DNA of 38,999 nt from an uncultured Flavobacteriaceae bacterium (GTDB lineage: Bacteria > Bacteroidota > Bacteroidia > Flavobacteriales > Flavobacteriaceae), in NCBI GenBank assembly GCA_949372605.1, contig CASIAE010000027.1, forward strand, positions 1 through 38,999. The letters run 5' to 3'. Under the pieces are notes generated by a model. It was not told the DNA's origin. It ran no database searches and saw nothing but the letters and a program-made list of their open reading frames with translations. Made by a program: the position numbers and the translations under genes. This document shows positions 24,668 through 31,401 of the stretch, piece by piece (within the stretch, counting starts at the first letter, position 1; the number at the start of each line of letters is the position of its first letter).

Positions 24668-25019
24668 TTAATCTTTTTTTTGCGATAAATCCAATGATGA
24701 GAATTCCTAAAGTATTGAAAATTAAATCCCAAATACTTCCAAACCGGTCTTCAGTTGCATAATGCTGAAGAATTTCGATGACTGCACCAAAAAAAAAAGC
24801 AAATACAATCGCAATAACTATGGGTGGATTTTTGATTAATTCAACACTAAAAGTCTTGATCAAAACAGCCGTGAGTATTGCATAAAAAACAAAGTGACCA
24901 ACCTTATCTTGGTTTTCAAAAATAGGCAAACCATTGGGATCAACAGTAGTAAAAAAGCTGAGATAAAGGATAATACAAATCCATAAAATGGTGCTTAATT
25001 TCCAAAAATGTTTTTTCAT
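24657..25019 (-). CDS. VanZ-like membrane protein
   Basis: This 120-aa protein has four predicted membrane helices (about residues 7-25, 42-58, 68-86 and 98-114). It has the conserved D-K-V-G-H-F-V-F-Y-A sequence in the second helix and G-A-V-I-E-I-L-Q-H-Y in the third, followed by D-R-F-G-S-I-W-D-L-I-F-N-T-L-G. That is the VanZ-like family pattern. VanZ gives teicoplanin resistance in enterococci, but most homologues are uncharacterised. A minus-strand -7-like box (TATATTTG, 25065-25072) lies upstream without a good -33 element. Confidence 0.82.
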   Translation of the reverse strand: MKKHFWKLSTILWICIILYLSFFTTVDPNGLPIFENQDKVGHFVFYAILTAVLIKTFSVELIKNPPIVIAIVFAFFFGAVIEILQHYATEDRFGSIWDLIFNTLGILIIGFIAKKRLNGN

Positions 25020-25187
25020 TGTTACGATTAATTCTTGTTATATTTAAAATCTTACTGATAACCCCAAATATAGGAAACGTTTTTAAAGTCGACTTCATAA
25101 AATTATGTTGATGGATTAAGATAAATAACCTGTTAAAAGACAATCTAATATTTATTAAAAAAAATAAAAACACTTTAAGTGAGGGTA

Positions 25188-25222
25188 TTGGTTTTCTAAA
25201 GCGGACTATATATATATCTTTG
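25188..25222 (+). promoter_or_regulatory. Possible promoter of the YHYH-MORN-SCO operon
   Basis: TATCTTTG at 25215-25222 fits the Bacteroidota -7 consensus TAnnTTTG and is 22 bases before the ATG. A TTG at 25188-25190 could be the -33 element, but the 24-base spacer is longer than usual. Confidence 0.4.
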
Positions 25223-25244
25223 TTTGTGTTTTAAAATTAAACCA

Positions 25245-26006
25245 ATGAAAAAATATTTACTTTTATTTTTTTCTTTTTCTTTCTCCTTTTGCAGTAATGG
25301 AGAAGCCGATAATGTCCCTGATGATCTGGATCTAGTCTCAATAGAAGAAAGTATAATAGGCAAGGGTGTCCCAGATGTTTTTAAAAAGTTTTATACAGCC
25401 TCGAGTATTTATCTTGAAGGATCCTTTGTGGTCGTTGAAGTCAACGGCGCTCCAGATCACAAAAGTCCTTATTATAAAGAAAGTGATATGTATGAGGCAT
25501 ATAATGGCTCAAATACTTCTTTTAGGCTAAATCCAAACCGGATCAGTAAGTTCAATTTTAAATATAAAATTCCTTTGAACCCAAAAGAGGCATCAAAAAA
25601 AGAAGCCTCCCCGTTAGGATCAATGGGAGTCTCTATTAATGGTGTTGCTTTTTACAATCAATATGCAGGACCAAACGAGCCTTTAACTAATGAAATAAAC
25701 TCATTTGATCAATATAGTGGCCATCCCCAACCCCAGGGAATATATCATTACCATCTGGAGCCCTACTATTTAACTAATTTGAATGGAAAAGATACTTTTC
25801 TTGGTTTTCTTTTAGATGGTTTTCCCGTTTACGGACCGATTGAAAATCAAGTCAAAATTACGAATGACGACCTTGATGATTATCACGGACACCAACATGC
25901 AACTACTGACTATCCGAACGGTATTTACCATTATCATATCACTGATAATGACCCTTATATAAATGGAAATGGTTTTTATGGAACTCCCGGGACTTATACG
26001 CGATAG
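25245..26006 (+). CDS. YHYH-domain lipoprotein
   Basis: The start at 25245 gives a lipoprotein signal (M-K-K-Y-L-L-L-F-F-S-F-S-F-S-F-C, Cys16); the upstream ATG at 25224 lies at the promoter and is not preferred. The 253-aa protein has two copies of the motif I-Y-H-Y-H (YHYH at 167-170 and 228-231) plus a G-H-Q-H-A stretch between them. This is the YHYH family. The histidines suggest metal binding, possibly copper, given the SCO protein in the same operon. The family has no firm function. The next gene starts inside its 3' end. Confidence 0.8.
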   Translation: MKKYLLLFFSFSFSFCSNGEADNVPDDLDLVSIEESIIGKGVPDVFKKFYTASSIYLEGSFVVVEVNGAPDHKSPYYKESDMYEAYNGSNTSFRLNPNRISKFNFKYKIPLNPKEASKKEASPLGSMGVSINGVAFYNQYAGPNEPLTNEINSFDQYSGHPQPQGIYHYHLEPYYLTNLNGKDTFLGFLLDGFPVYGPIENQVKITNDDLDDYHGHQHATTDYPNGIYHYHITDNDPYINGNGFYGTPGTYTR

Positions 26007-26553
26007 TTTGCTTTTGGCACTTCTTGTTGGTTTTATTTCATGTAGTAATAAAGCCAAAATAGGAATAATTGCCAACGCAGACACATTAACTCTTAAGACT
26101 CAAGAAGGTTTGTATTACTCAAAAAGGATACTTTTTACTGGCAAACTCTTTAAGCTTGATAAAAAACACTTAGACACTTTGTTTGTTGAAAATTATCTCA
26201 ATGGAAAAAAGCACGGAATCTTTAAGAGGTTTTATCAAAATAATTTATTGCTAGAAGAAAGAACTTACCATAAAGGAAAAAAAGAAGGTCTACATATAAG
26301 GTATTGGCCAAATGGAAAGTTGATTTTTAAATACAATTTAAAAAATGACCTTTATGATGGATTATCAAGGAGTTGGAATCAAGATGGGTTTTTAATCCAA
26401 AAAATGAATTACATAAAGGGAAAAGAAGTCGGAAGGCAACAATTATGGTATGATGATGGTGGTGTTAGATCAAATTATGTCATGCTTAATAATCGTCGTT
26501 ATGGATTACTGGGAACAAAAAATTGTGTAAACATATCAGATGAGATTAATTAA
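25978..26553 (+). CDS. MORN-repeat lipoprotein (YwqK-like)
   Basis: The start M-E-L-P-G-L-I-R-D-S at 25978 overlaps the YHYH gene by 29 bases and gives a lipobox L-V-G-F-I-S-C (Cys22). The alternative ATG at 25963 adds five residues. The protein (191 aa) has about four MORN-variant repeats: N-G-K-K-H-G-I-F-K-R-F-Y, K-G-K-K-E-G-L-H-I-R-Y-W-P-N-G-K, N-D-L-Y-D-G-L-S-R-S-W-N, and K-G-K-E-V-G-R-Q-Q-L-W-Y. Such proteins are often labelled YwqK-family antitoxins, but no toxin partner is seen here. The lipobox and context point instead to an envelope role with the YHYH and SCO proteins. Confidence 0.75.
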   Translation: MELPGLIRDSLLLALLVGFISCSNKAKIGIIANADTLTLKTQEGLYYSKRILFTGKLFKLDKKHLDTLFVENYLNGKKHGIFKRFYQNNLLLEERTYHKGKKEGLHIRYWPNGKLIFKYNLKNDLYDGLSRSWNQDGFLIQKMNYIKGKEVGRQQLWYDDGGVRSNYVMLNNRRYGLLGTKNCVNISDEIN

Positions 26554-27169
26554 CACCCTTTTGTTATTAATTTTCTTGAGATGTGGAGATAAAACTGAGG
26601 TGTTACCTTACTATATGACTCCAGATTTTATGCCACACTTTATTTCAAATAAGGAAGAAGCCCTTGGAAAAATTAATCATACTATTTCTGATTTCAATGT
26701 ATTTGATCAAAACAATTTGTTAATAACGCAAGGATATATTGAAGGAAAGATTCATGTTGCAAATTTCATGTTTACGAAATGTACGAGCATCTGCCCCATA
26801 ATGACCAATCATCTAAAAATTGTTGAAAAAGCCTATTTTAACCATAAAGAGGTTTCAATCTTATCGTTTTCAGTCACTCCATGGGCGGATTCGATTCCTG
26901 TCCTAAAATCTTTCGCAAATAGTTACGGTATTAAATCTAAAAATTGGCATTTGCTTTCGGGCAAAACTGAAGAAATTTATGAGCTTGCTCGGAAGTCCTA
27001 TTTTGCGGAAAAGGAATTGGGATTCACAAAAGACAGTACTGATTTTTTACACACAGAACATGTTTTGTTAGTTGATCGAACAAAAAGAATCCGTGGTATT
27101 TACAACGCTACTCTAAAGCTGGATATGAAACAGCTGAAAGAAGATATTTCGAACTTATTGGATGAATAA
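26540..27169 (+). CDS. SCO1/SenC-family copper chaperone-like protein
   Basis: This 209-aa thioredoxin-fold protein has the copper-binding C81-T-S-I-C85-P motif in F-T-K-C-T-S-I-C-P-I-M and a matching histidine at H171 (F-L-H-T-E-H-V-L-L-V-D), six residues before the L-V-D strand. All three ligands of SCO proteins are therefore present. The N-terminus has a hydrophobic segment and Cys15 (L-L-I-F-L-R-C), a less typical lipobox. SCO proteins help load the CuA site of cytochrome oxidase or act as thiol reductases. The start overlaps the MORN gene end by 14 bases. It is the last gene of the operon. Confidence 0.85.
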   Translation: MRLINTLLLLIFLRCGDKTEVLPYYMTPDFMPHFISNKEEALGKINHTISDFNVFDQNNLLITQGYIEGKIHVANFMFTKCTSICPIMTNHLKIVEKAYFNHKEVSILSFSVTPWADSIPVLKSFANSYGIKSKNWHLLSGKTEEIYELARKSYFAEKELGFTKDSTDFLHTEHVLLVDRTKRIRGIYNATLKLDMKQLKEDISNLLDE

Positions 27170-27206
27170 ACGTCAGATAATACCTTGATGCTTTTTTAAA
27201 ACTAAT

Positions 27207-27408
27207 TCAATGTTGTTTTTTAAAAATTTTATAACCTTCTTCGTTAAAGTGGTGTCCATGTTGAAATAATAAATCTTTATTAATCTCCAGTCTTTTGAGA
27301 GAGACTCCTAAATATCGATTTTTATTAAAACTGATGATTTCGTTAGTTTTATTGCTTGCATTAACAACTAACTGGTAATTTTTTTTAGTTTGGAAATAAA
27401 AATAAAGT
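27207..27408 (-). pseudogene. Remnant of an SGNH/GDSL-type hydrolase, 5'-truncated
   Basis: A minus-strand frame without a good start codon runs through about 60 codons to a TGA at 27207. It reads F-Q-T-K-K-N-Y-Q-L-V-V-N-A-S-N, then Y-L-G-V-S-L-K-R-L-E-I-N, and ends G-H-H-F-N-E-E-G-Y-K-I-F-K-K-Q-H. The last block resembles the family's conserved block V (D-x-x-H-x-N-x-x-G-Y), though the Asp is replaced by Gly-His. Its upstream end merges with the terminator of the lipoprotein gene. I take it as the C-terminal leftover of a lost gene rather than a functional protein. It accounts for most of the 318-base gap after the SCO gene. Confidence 0.5.
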
Positions 27409-27437
27409 CTAATTTTTTCAAAATAAAAAACAAAAAA

Positions 27438-27470
27438 AAGCCCTCTATTAACAATAATAATATGGGGCTT
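27438..27470 (-). terminator. Likely terminator of the two-domain lipoprotein gene
   Basis: AAGCCC (27438-27443) and GGGCTT (27465-27470) form a short stem around a 21-nt loop. On the minus strand the stem is followed by a run of eight T. It lies 18 bases after the lipoprotein stop. The long loop makes it weaker than the other terminators. Confidence 0.55.
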
Positions 27471-27487
27471 AAATTATTTGAGCTATT

Positions 27488-28450
27488 TTAAATTTTATCA
27501 GCAGAAATGGTCTCTACTTCGCCTTCTGGATGCACTACTTTGAATGATATTTTTGAATCTGTTATAGATATAAGTTCCATTTTCAAAGTCTCTGGTCCAT
27601 TCATAATATCAGCTTTAGTTTGATCTGAATTAGTAAACTTCCAACTTCCGGCGCCCTCAGTCATCTCTGCTCCAGAACTGTGAACGAGCGTTAGGACATA
27701 CGTTCCATACGCTGAAATAGTAAGTTTTACTGCTTTTGCAGGCTCACAGTTATCATAAAAAACATCCCCTGTTGATCCTTCCGCATCAGAACTTTCTTCA
27801 TCTAAGCAAATTTCATTTTTAAAATCATCAAGTGTTTCTCCTTCTGAACTAGACAAAGATGTCCAGTTCCAAACTCCTATTATTTTTGCAATATTTGAAT
27901 CTTTACTAGCGCCTGAAGTGCCCTCTACTGGCTTTTCTTTGCCTGCTTTGACTTTTCCAGAAAGTGCATCATTACAGCCTGGATAAGCATCTCCAGAAGG
28001 TAAGCTAAGCTTTACATCAAAAGAACAATTTAAGATATCCCCAGTTTTTGTTACAACCATATTGGTTATATTGGCTATTGTTGTCTCAGATTTATTATAA
28101 ATCAAATTTAGTTTGATATTTTCAACTTTTCCTGAGGAGCCTTCTACTACATTAAAAGAACCAGAAACAAGTTTAGGTTGGCCAGATACATTTAAAGTCA
28201 TTAAAAATGACTTATCCATAAACTCAATGGAAACAAATTTACAAGCAGCCCTTGCAGAAGAGGAGGAATCTAAATTCCATTTGCCATAAATTGTTTTTTT
28301 TGCTTCTACTGCTGTTTGTTCAGACAAATCACCAACTGCCTCTAGATTAAACACTGGGGTGTCAGATGAATTAGAATTGTTATCATCATTATCCTTCGAA
28401 CAACTAAAGGCAACAATAAATAAAGAAATTAATGCTAATTTTTTCATCAT
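27488..28450 (-). CDS. Lipoprotein with two lipocalin-like domains, unknown function
   Basis: The 320-aa protein has a lipoprotein signal (M-M-K-K-L-A-L-I-S-L-F-I-V-A-F-S-C) and a low-complexity linker rich in N, D and S (residues 18-32). Two domains then begin with G-K-W-N-L-D-S-S (near residue 56) and G-V-W-N-W-T-S-L (near 192), the start motif of lipocalin-like beta-barrels in Bacteroidota lipoproteins. An internal linker K-V-K-A-G-K-E-K-P-V-E-G-T-S-G separates them. Lipocalin-like domains bind small hydrophobic ligands, but no ligand is known. A -7-like TAATTTTG box (28514-28521) and a 6-bp dyad lie upstream. Confidence 0.65.
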   Translation of the reverse strand: MMKKLALISLFIVAFSCSKDNDDNNSNSSDTPVFNLEAVGDLSEQTAVEAKKTIYGKWNLDSSSSARAACKFVSIEFMDKSFLMTLNVSGQPKLVSGSFNVVEGSSGKVENIKLNLIYNKSETTIANITNMVVTKTGDILNCSFDVKLSLPSGDAYPGCNDALSGKVKAGKEKPVEGTSGASKDSNIAKIIGVWNWTSLSSSEGETLDDFKNEICLDEESSDAEGSTGDVFYDNCEPAKAVKLTISAYGTYVLTLVHSSGAEMTEGAGSWKFTNSDQTKADIMNGPETLKMELISITDSKISFKVVHPEGEVETISADKI

Positions 28451-28522
28451 TTTTGTTTTTAATTAATTAAATTGTAAGTTAATAATATTTCTTGTTTATA
28501 CATAAAAGTTTTGCAAAATTAA

Positions 28523-28538
28523 TTTGACAATAGTCAAA
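28523..28538. promoter_or_regulatory. TTTGAC-N4-GTCAAA dyad upstream of the lipoprotein gene
   Basis: TTTGAC (28523-28528) and GTCAAA (28533-28538) form a perfect inverted repeat with a 4-base centre (AATA). The half-site spacing resembles Crp/Fnr-family operators (TTGAC-N4-GTCAA type). It lies just upstream of the -7-like box at 28514-28521 and 73-88 bases before the ATG, a place where a bound regulator would affect transcription. Confidence 0.4.
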
Positions 28539-28639
28539 GCTAACCATTCATTCTGTTTGGAAGAAGTTTGATGGGGCTTGGGAAGAATTTAAATCAATCA
28601 CATTGCTTGAATTCTGATAATCATTTAACAGAATTTTAT

Positions 28640-29548
28640 TTAATAAATACATTTAGAGTTATCAGGTTTTAAAAAATAGGTTTTATAGTTTTTGGCTTTT
28701 GGATCCATACAGCCACAAAGGTTTAAAAGCTGAATATTTTTAAAGTCAATTGGGTGGCTTTCTGCCTGAAGTGCAATAAATCCTTCTTTTAAAATTTCTC
28801 CTTCTTTGGCTTCCCAATATTCTTTATTGTCCACGCCCATCGAAGACCAATCCTGTTCTCCCCTACTTTTACTAATAAATCCTCCGCCAATTTGTGGGTT
28901 TTCATATTTTAAAACCAATTCATTTTCAATGTAATGAAAAATACTTTCTCCTCCCAAAACATGTACTTCTCCGTGAACCCATTGATCCCCATGGTAAGTC
29001 TTGGAGCTAGAGTCAATACAATGAGAATAATCAACTGCGCCGGACATTTCTACTGATGTCCCTGGCGTACAAACATTCCCTGTAGGACGGTCCTCAGTCC
29101 CTAGGCCCCCTAAAAACTGGATCTCTATAGAGACTGGGAAAAACTGGCCATGGCTATTACTTTCAGCTGATTGAGAATGAAGCATGATTCCACTATTTCT
29201 GATGTTCCAAGATTCTGCTCCTTTGACTTGAGTTCCATAAAAACGATAATCAAATTTTAATTTATAATAGGAAAAAGCTTGGTCATAATAAATATGAGCG
29301 TAAGCATTATTGAAAGTATCATACTGATCATATGTAATTCTCAGCATGCTATCTTGAACCCGAACCGTATTCTTGTAGTTGACATTCAAATCTTGATTTG
29401 CAAACTTAATGTCCCATCCTGATAAATCTTTTCCATTAAAAAGAGAAATCCACTCACGATGATTAGGATCATTTTTAGTGGAAGTGTTTTGCTTGCAACC
29501 TATAAAAAAGAAAAAACTTAAATAGAAAACATCTTTTAGTTGAATCAT
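28640..29548 (-). CDS. DUF1080 (3-keto-disaccharide hydrolase-like) lipoprotein
   Basis: The 302-aa protein starts with a signal and lipobox (S-F-F-F-F-I-G-C). It contains the DUF1080 opening I-S-L-F-N-G-K-D-L-S-G-W-D near residues 34-46, a conserved N-S-G-I-M-L-H-S, and S-I-E-I-Q-F-L-G, which form the concanavalin-like sandwich. The family was renamed after a member that cleaves 3-keto-disaccharides. Most others are untested. The last 25 residues are unusual for the family: G-C-M-D-P-K-A-K-N-Y-K-T then D-N-S-K-C-I-Y, the Cys-rich G-C-x-D-x-x-A-x-N-Y module often found at the ends of flavobacterial surface proteins. The gene is intact. Confidence 0.8.
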   Translation of the reverse strand: MIQLKDVFYLSFFFFIGCKQNTSTKNDPNHREWISLFNGKDLSGWDIKFANQDLNVNYKNTVRVQDSMLRITYDQYDTFNNAYAHIYYDQAFSYYKLKFDYRFYGTQVKGAESWNIRNSGIMLHSQSAESNSHGQFFPVSIEIQFLGGLGTEDRPTGNVCTPGTSVEMSGAVDYSHCIDSSSKTYHGDQWVHGEVHVLGGESIFHYIENELVLKYENPQIGGGFISKSRGEQDWSSMGVDNKEYWEAKEGEILKEGFIALQAESHPIDFKNIQLLNLCGCMDPKAKNYKTYFLKPDNSKCIY

Positions 29549-29638
29549 ATTATTTTTTTATTAGTAAAGAAGATCTAAAATTCAAATTAATACTATCCAA
29601 AAGTATATCAAAATAAAAAAGTGTTTATATATTTGAGC

Positions 29639-29872
29639 ATGGGTTTAACAAATAATGATATTTTCAAAAAGTTAAGAGTCGCACTCAAACTTCGCGACGT
29701 CGATATCGTCGAAATCTGTAAATTGGTTGATTTTAAAGTTTCGAAGGCGGAGCTAGGTGCTTTTTTTAGAAATGAAAAGCATGAAAAATATATGGAATGT
29801 GGCGATCAAATACTTCGTAACTTTCTAAATGGTTTAGTCATTCACCTAAGGGGTCCTAAAAACGATGAGTAA
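29639..29872 (+). CDS. Half-length DUF1456 protein
   Basis: The start at M-G-L-T-N-N-D-I-F (29639) is preferred to 29621, which lies at a TATATTTG box and adds an atypical hydrophobic start. The 77-aa product matches the second of the two repeats of YehS-like DUF1456 proteins: N-N-D-I-F-K-K-L-R-V-A-L-K-L and E-C-G-D-Q-I-L-R-N-F-L-N-G-L. Normal members are about twice as long (E. coli YehS, about 155 aa), so this one appears to be a single-repeat form. Function of the family is unknown. The zinc-finger gene's ATG overlaps its last codons. Confidence 0.7.
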   Translation: MGLTNNDIFKKLRVALKLRDVDIVEICKLVDFKVSKAELGAFFRNEKHEKYMECGDQILRNFLNGLVIHLRGPKNDE

Positions 29873-29996
29873 AAAAATAATCAAATGCAGTCAATGTCAG
29901 GAGGAATTCAAAACTGGATTTGACTACCGAATGCACTGGGAAATACACCTTGACGAGTATTTTGAAAAACTTAAAAAAGAAAATCAAAATTCTTAA
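29865..29996 (+). CDS. 43-aa C2H2-type zinc-finger protein
   Basis: The ATG at 29865 overlaps the end of the DUF1456 gene by 8 bases, so it is likely translationally coupled. The protein is M-S-K-K-I-I-K-C-S-Q-C and then one finger: C8-x2-C11, F15, Y21, and H24-x3-H28. This gives C-x2-C-x3-F-x5-Y-x2-H-x3-H, the exact spacing and hydrophobic positions of a classical C2H2 finger. A charged helical tail follows (L-D-E-Y-F-E-K-L-K-K-E-N). Stand-alone C2H2 fingers are rare in bacteria (Ros/MucR is a different, longer type). DNA, RNA or protein binding are all possible. Confidence 0.6.
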   Translation: MSKKIIKCSQCQEEFKTGFDYRMHWEIHLDEYFEKLKKENQNS

Positions 29997-30239
29997 TTAT
30001 CTCCTACCAAATCTTTCAGACCAATCTTGAAGTTGTCGCTCTTTATTAATCCTTTCTTTAATTATCAACTCTTTTAACAAAGGATTTATTTCCCCTTTTG
30101 AAGTAAGGTGATATTCCGAACATTTTTCGCAAATATAGTAGTTCACCGCAGCTTTTACAAACCTTATATTTGAACGAATCAAAGCTTCTTGAGCCTCTGA
30201 TTCTAGATAATAAGATTTTTTATTATTGGAACAACCCAT
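29997..30239 (-). CDS. Small conserved CxxC protein, unknown
   Basis: The 80-aa protein has Y-Y-I-C-E-K-C-S-E-Y-H-L-T-S-K-G near residues 34-49, with C37 and C40 and a following His, like half a zinc ribbon. I recall similar small proteins starting M-G-C-x-x-x-K-K and holding this C-x-x-C-x-x-x-H-L-T-S-K-G block across Bacteroidota; no function is known to me. Its stop abuts the stop of the zinc-finger gene (29996), convergent with no gap. The start region has an M-G-C-S-N-N-K-K-S sequence that could mimic a lipobox, but no hydrophobic stretch precedes it. Confidence 0.6.
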   Translation of the reverse strand: MGCSNNKKSYYLESEAQEALIRSNIRFVKAAVNYYICEKCSEYHLTSKGEINPLLKELIIKERINKERQLQDWSERFGRR

Positions 30240-30330
30240 TGAATAATGATTAATTCGAAGATAGTATTTTTTAAATTTTTATTGGGTGCTCTATCTGGTA
30301 TTATGCCTTGTGAAAATTAAAATAAAATTA

Positions 30331-30362
30331 TTTATTAAATTTATTAAATTATATTTATTAAA
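30331..30362. repeat. Three copies of TTTATTAAA ahead of the OmpA-family gene
   Basis: TTTATTAAA occurs at 30331-30339, 30340-30348 and 30354-30362, in the leader or promoter region of the OmpA-family gene. It may be simple AT-rich sequence rather than a functional element. Confidence 0.45.
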
Positions 30363-30377
30363 TTATCAAAAAAAATC

Positions 30378-31349
30378 ATGAAATTATTTGCAAAATCTTT
30401 ATTATCACTTCTATTTCTTCCGCTTTTTCTGTTTTCTCAGATACACATATCGGGTGTAGTTAAAGATAAAGAGACGGGAACTTTAATAGAAAATGCAACT
30501 GTTATGCTAAAACCCTATACTATTAGTGGAGGTGGATATTATAGTGGTCTTAAAACACAGAAAAACGGTGTATTTGATTTGACTACAAATTTTAAATATC
30601 CATTTCAACTGATTGCCACTAAAAACGGATGTGTTTCCGAAAAAATTAAAATTAAAAAAGGCACATCCTATGTAGAGGTTGTTTTAGAATGCGAAGCAGA
30701 AGCAATTAAAGAAATTATAAAAGAACAAACTTCAGACGTTGACGGCGATAGCGTACTTGATCGAGATGACAAATGTCCTGATGAGTCAGGAGTATTAGAA
30801 AATGAAGGATGCCCATGGCCTGACAATGACAGTGATGGCGTTGCAAATAAAGAAGATACATGTCCAGAGGAAAGTGGCGCTGCTGAAAACCAAGGTTGTC
30901 CATGGCCTGATGGAGATGGAGATGATGTTGCTGACAAAGATGACGCTTGTCCTGATGAAGCAGGTGTCGCTGCCAACAATGGATGTCCTGCAGAACCAAA
31001 AGAAATTAAAACAATGATTTCTGAGGGGAGCGCTGTGATTCTGTTTGATGCAGAAAGTAAAACAGTTAGAGACGCTGACAATGTTATAATTACTAACTTC
31101 GCTGCATTGTTGTCAAAGTATCCTTATGTCTCAATTACACTTGAAGGACATGCTTCAAGCGACGGCAGCAAGGGATATAATCAAAAGCTTTCTGAGGATA
31201 GAGCAAATTCGACTAAAGCGGCTTTGGAAGCCCTAGGAGTTTCAGCTTCTCGAATCAATGTAATTGGTCATGGAGAAGACAAGCCTGTTATGGATAATAA
31301 TACCGCAAAAAATAGGGCCCAAAACAGAAGAGTTAATTTTACTCTTTAA
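30378..31349 (+). CDS. OmpA-family outer-membrane protein with TSP3 repeats
   Basis: The 323-aa protein has a signal peptide (M-K-L-F-A-K-S-L-L-S-L-L-F-L-P-L-F-L-F-S). A carboxypeptidase-regulatory/CnaB-like domain follows (I-S-G-V-V-K-D-K-E-T-G-T, residues about 22-105). Next are three thrombospondin type 3-like calcium repeats rich in D, each D-x-D-x-D-x-V-x-D/K-x-D-x-C-P-D (about 118-200). It ends in an OmpA/Pal peptidoglycan-binding domain: L-E-G-H-A-S-S-D-G, L-S-E-D-R-A-N-S, I-G-H-G-E-D-K-P, N-R-A-Q-N-R-R-V. It likely anchors the outer membrane to peptidoglycan. A bidirectional terminator follows at 31374-31401. Confidence 0.88.
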   Translation: MKLFAKSLLSLLFLPLFLFSQIHISGVVKDKETGTLIENATVMLKPYTISGGGYYSGLKTQKNGVFDLTTNFKYPFQLIATKNGCVSEKIKIKKGTSYVEVVLECEAEAIKEIIKEQTSDVDGDSVLDRDDKCPDESGVLENEGCPWPDNDSDGVANKEDTCPEESGAAENQGCPWPDGDGDDVADKDDACPDEAGVAANNGCPAEPKEIKTMISEGSAVILFDAESKTVRDADNVIITNFAALLSKYPYVSITLEGHASSDGSKGYNQKLSEDRANSTKAALEALGVSASRINVIGHGEDKPVMDNNTAKNRAQNRRVNFTL

Positions 31350-31373
31350 CAATTAATAAATATTTTTAATTAA

Positions 31374-31401
31374 AAAAATCCTTCATTTCTGAAGGGTTTT
31401 T
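31374..31401. terminator. Bidirectional terminator between OmpA-family and GH106 genes
   Basis: AAAAATCCTTC and GAAGGGTTTTT pair around ATTTCT (31385-31390), with one T-G wobble, and A and T runs flank both sides. It lies between the convergent stops at 31349 and 31402. Confidence 0.8.

Noticed and set aside
25978-26553. Toxin-antitoxin system
   Set aside because: The MORN protein resembles YwqK 'antitoxins', but it is a predicted lipoprotein with no toxin partner, between YHYH and SCO genes.
30331-30362. CRISPR-like array
   Set aside because: Three 9-base AT-rich units without unique spacers are a simple repeat, not a CRISPR array.
30668-31081. Minus-strand ORFs of 94 and 137 codons
   Set aside because: They are shadows of the repetitive TSP3 region of the OmpA-family gene.
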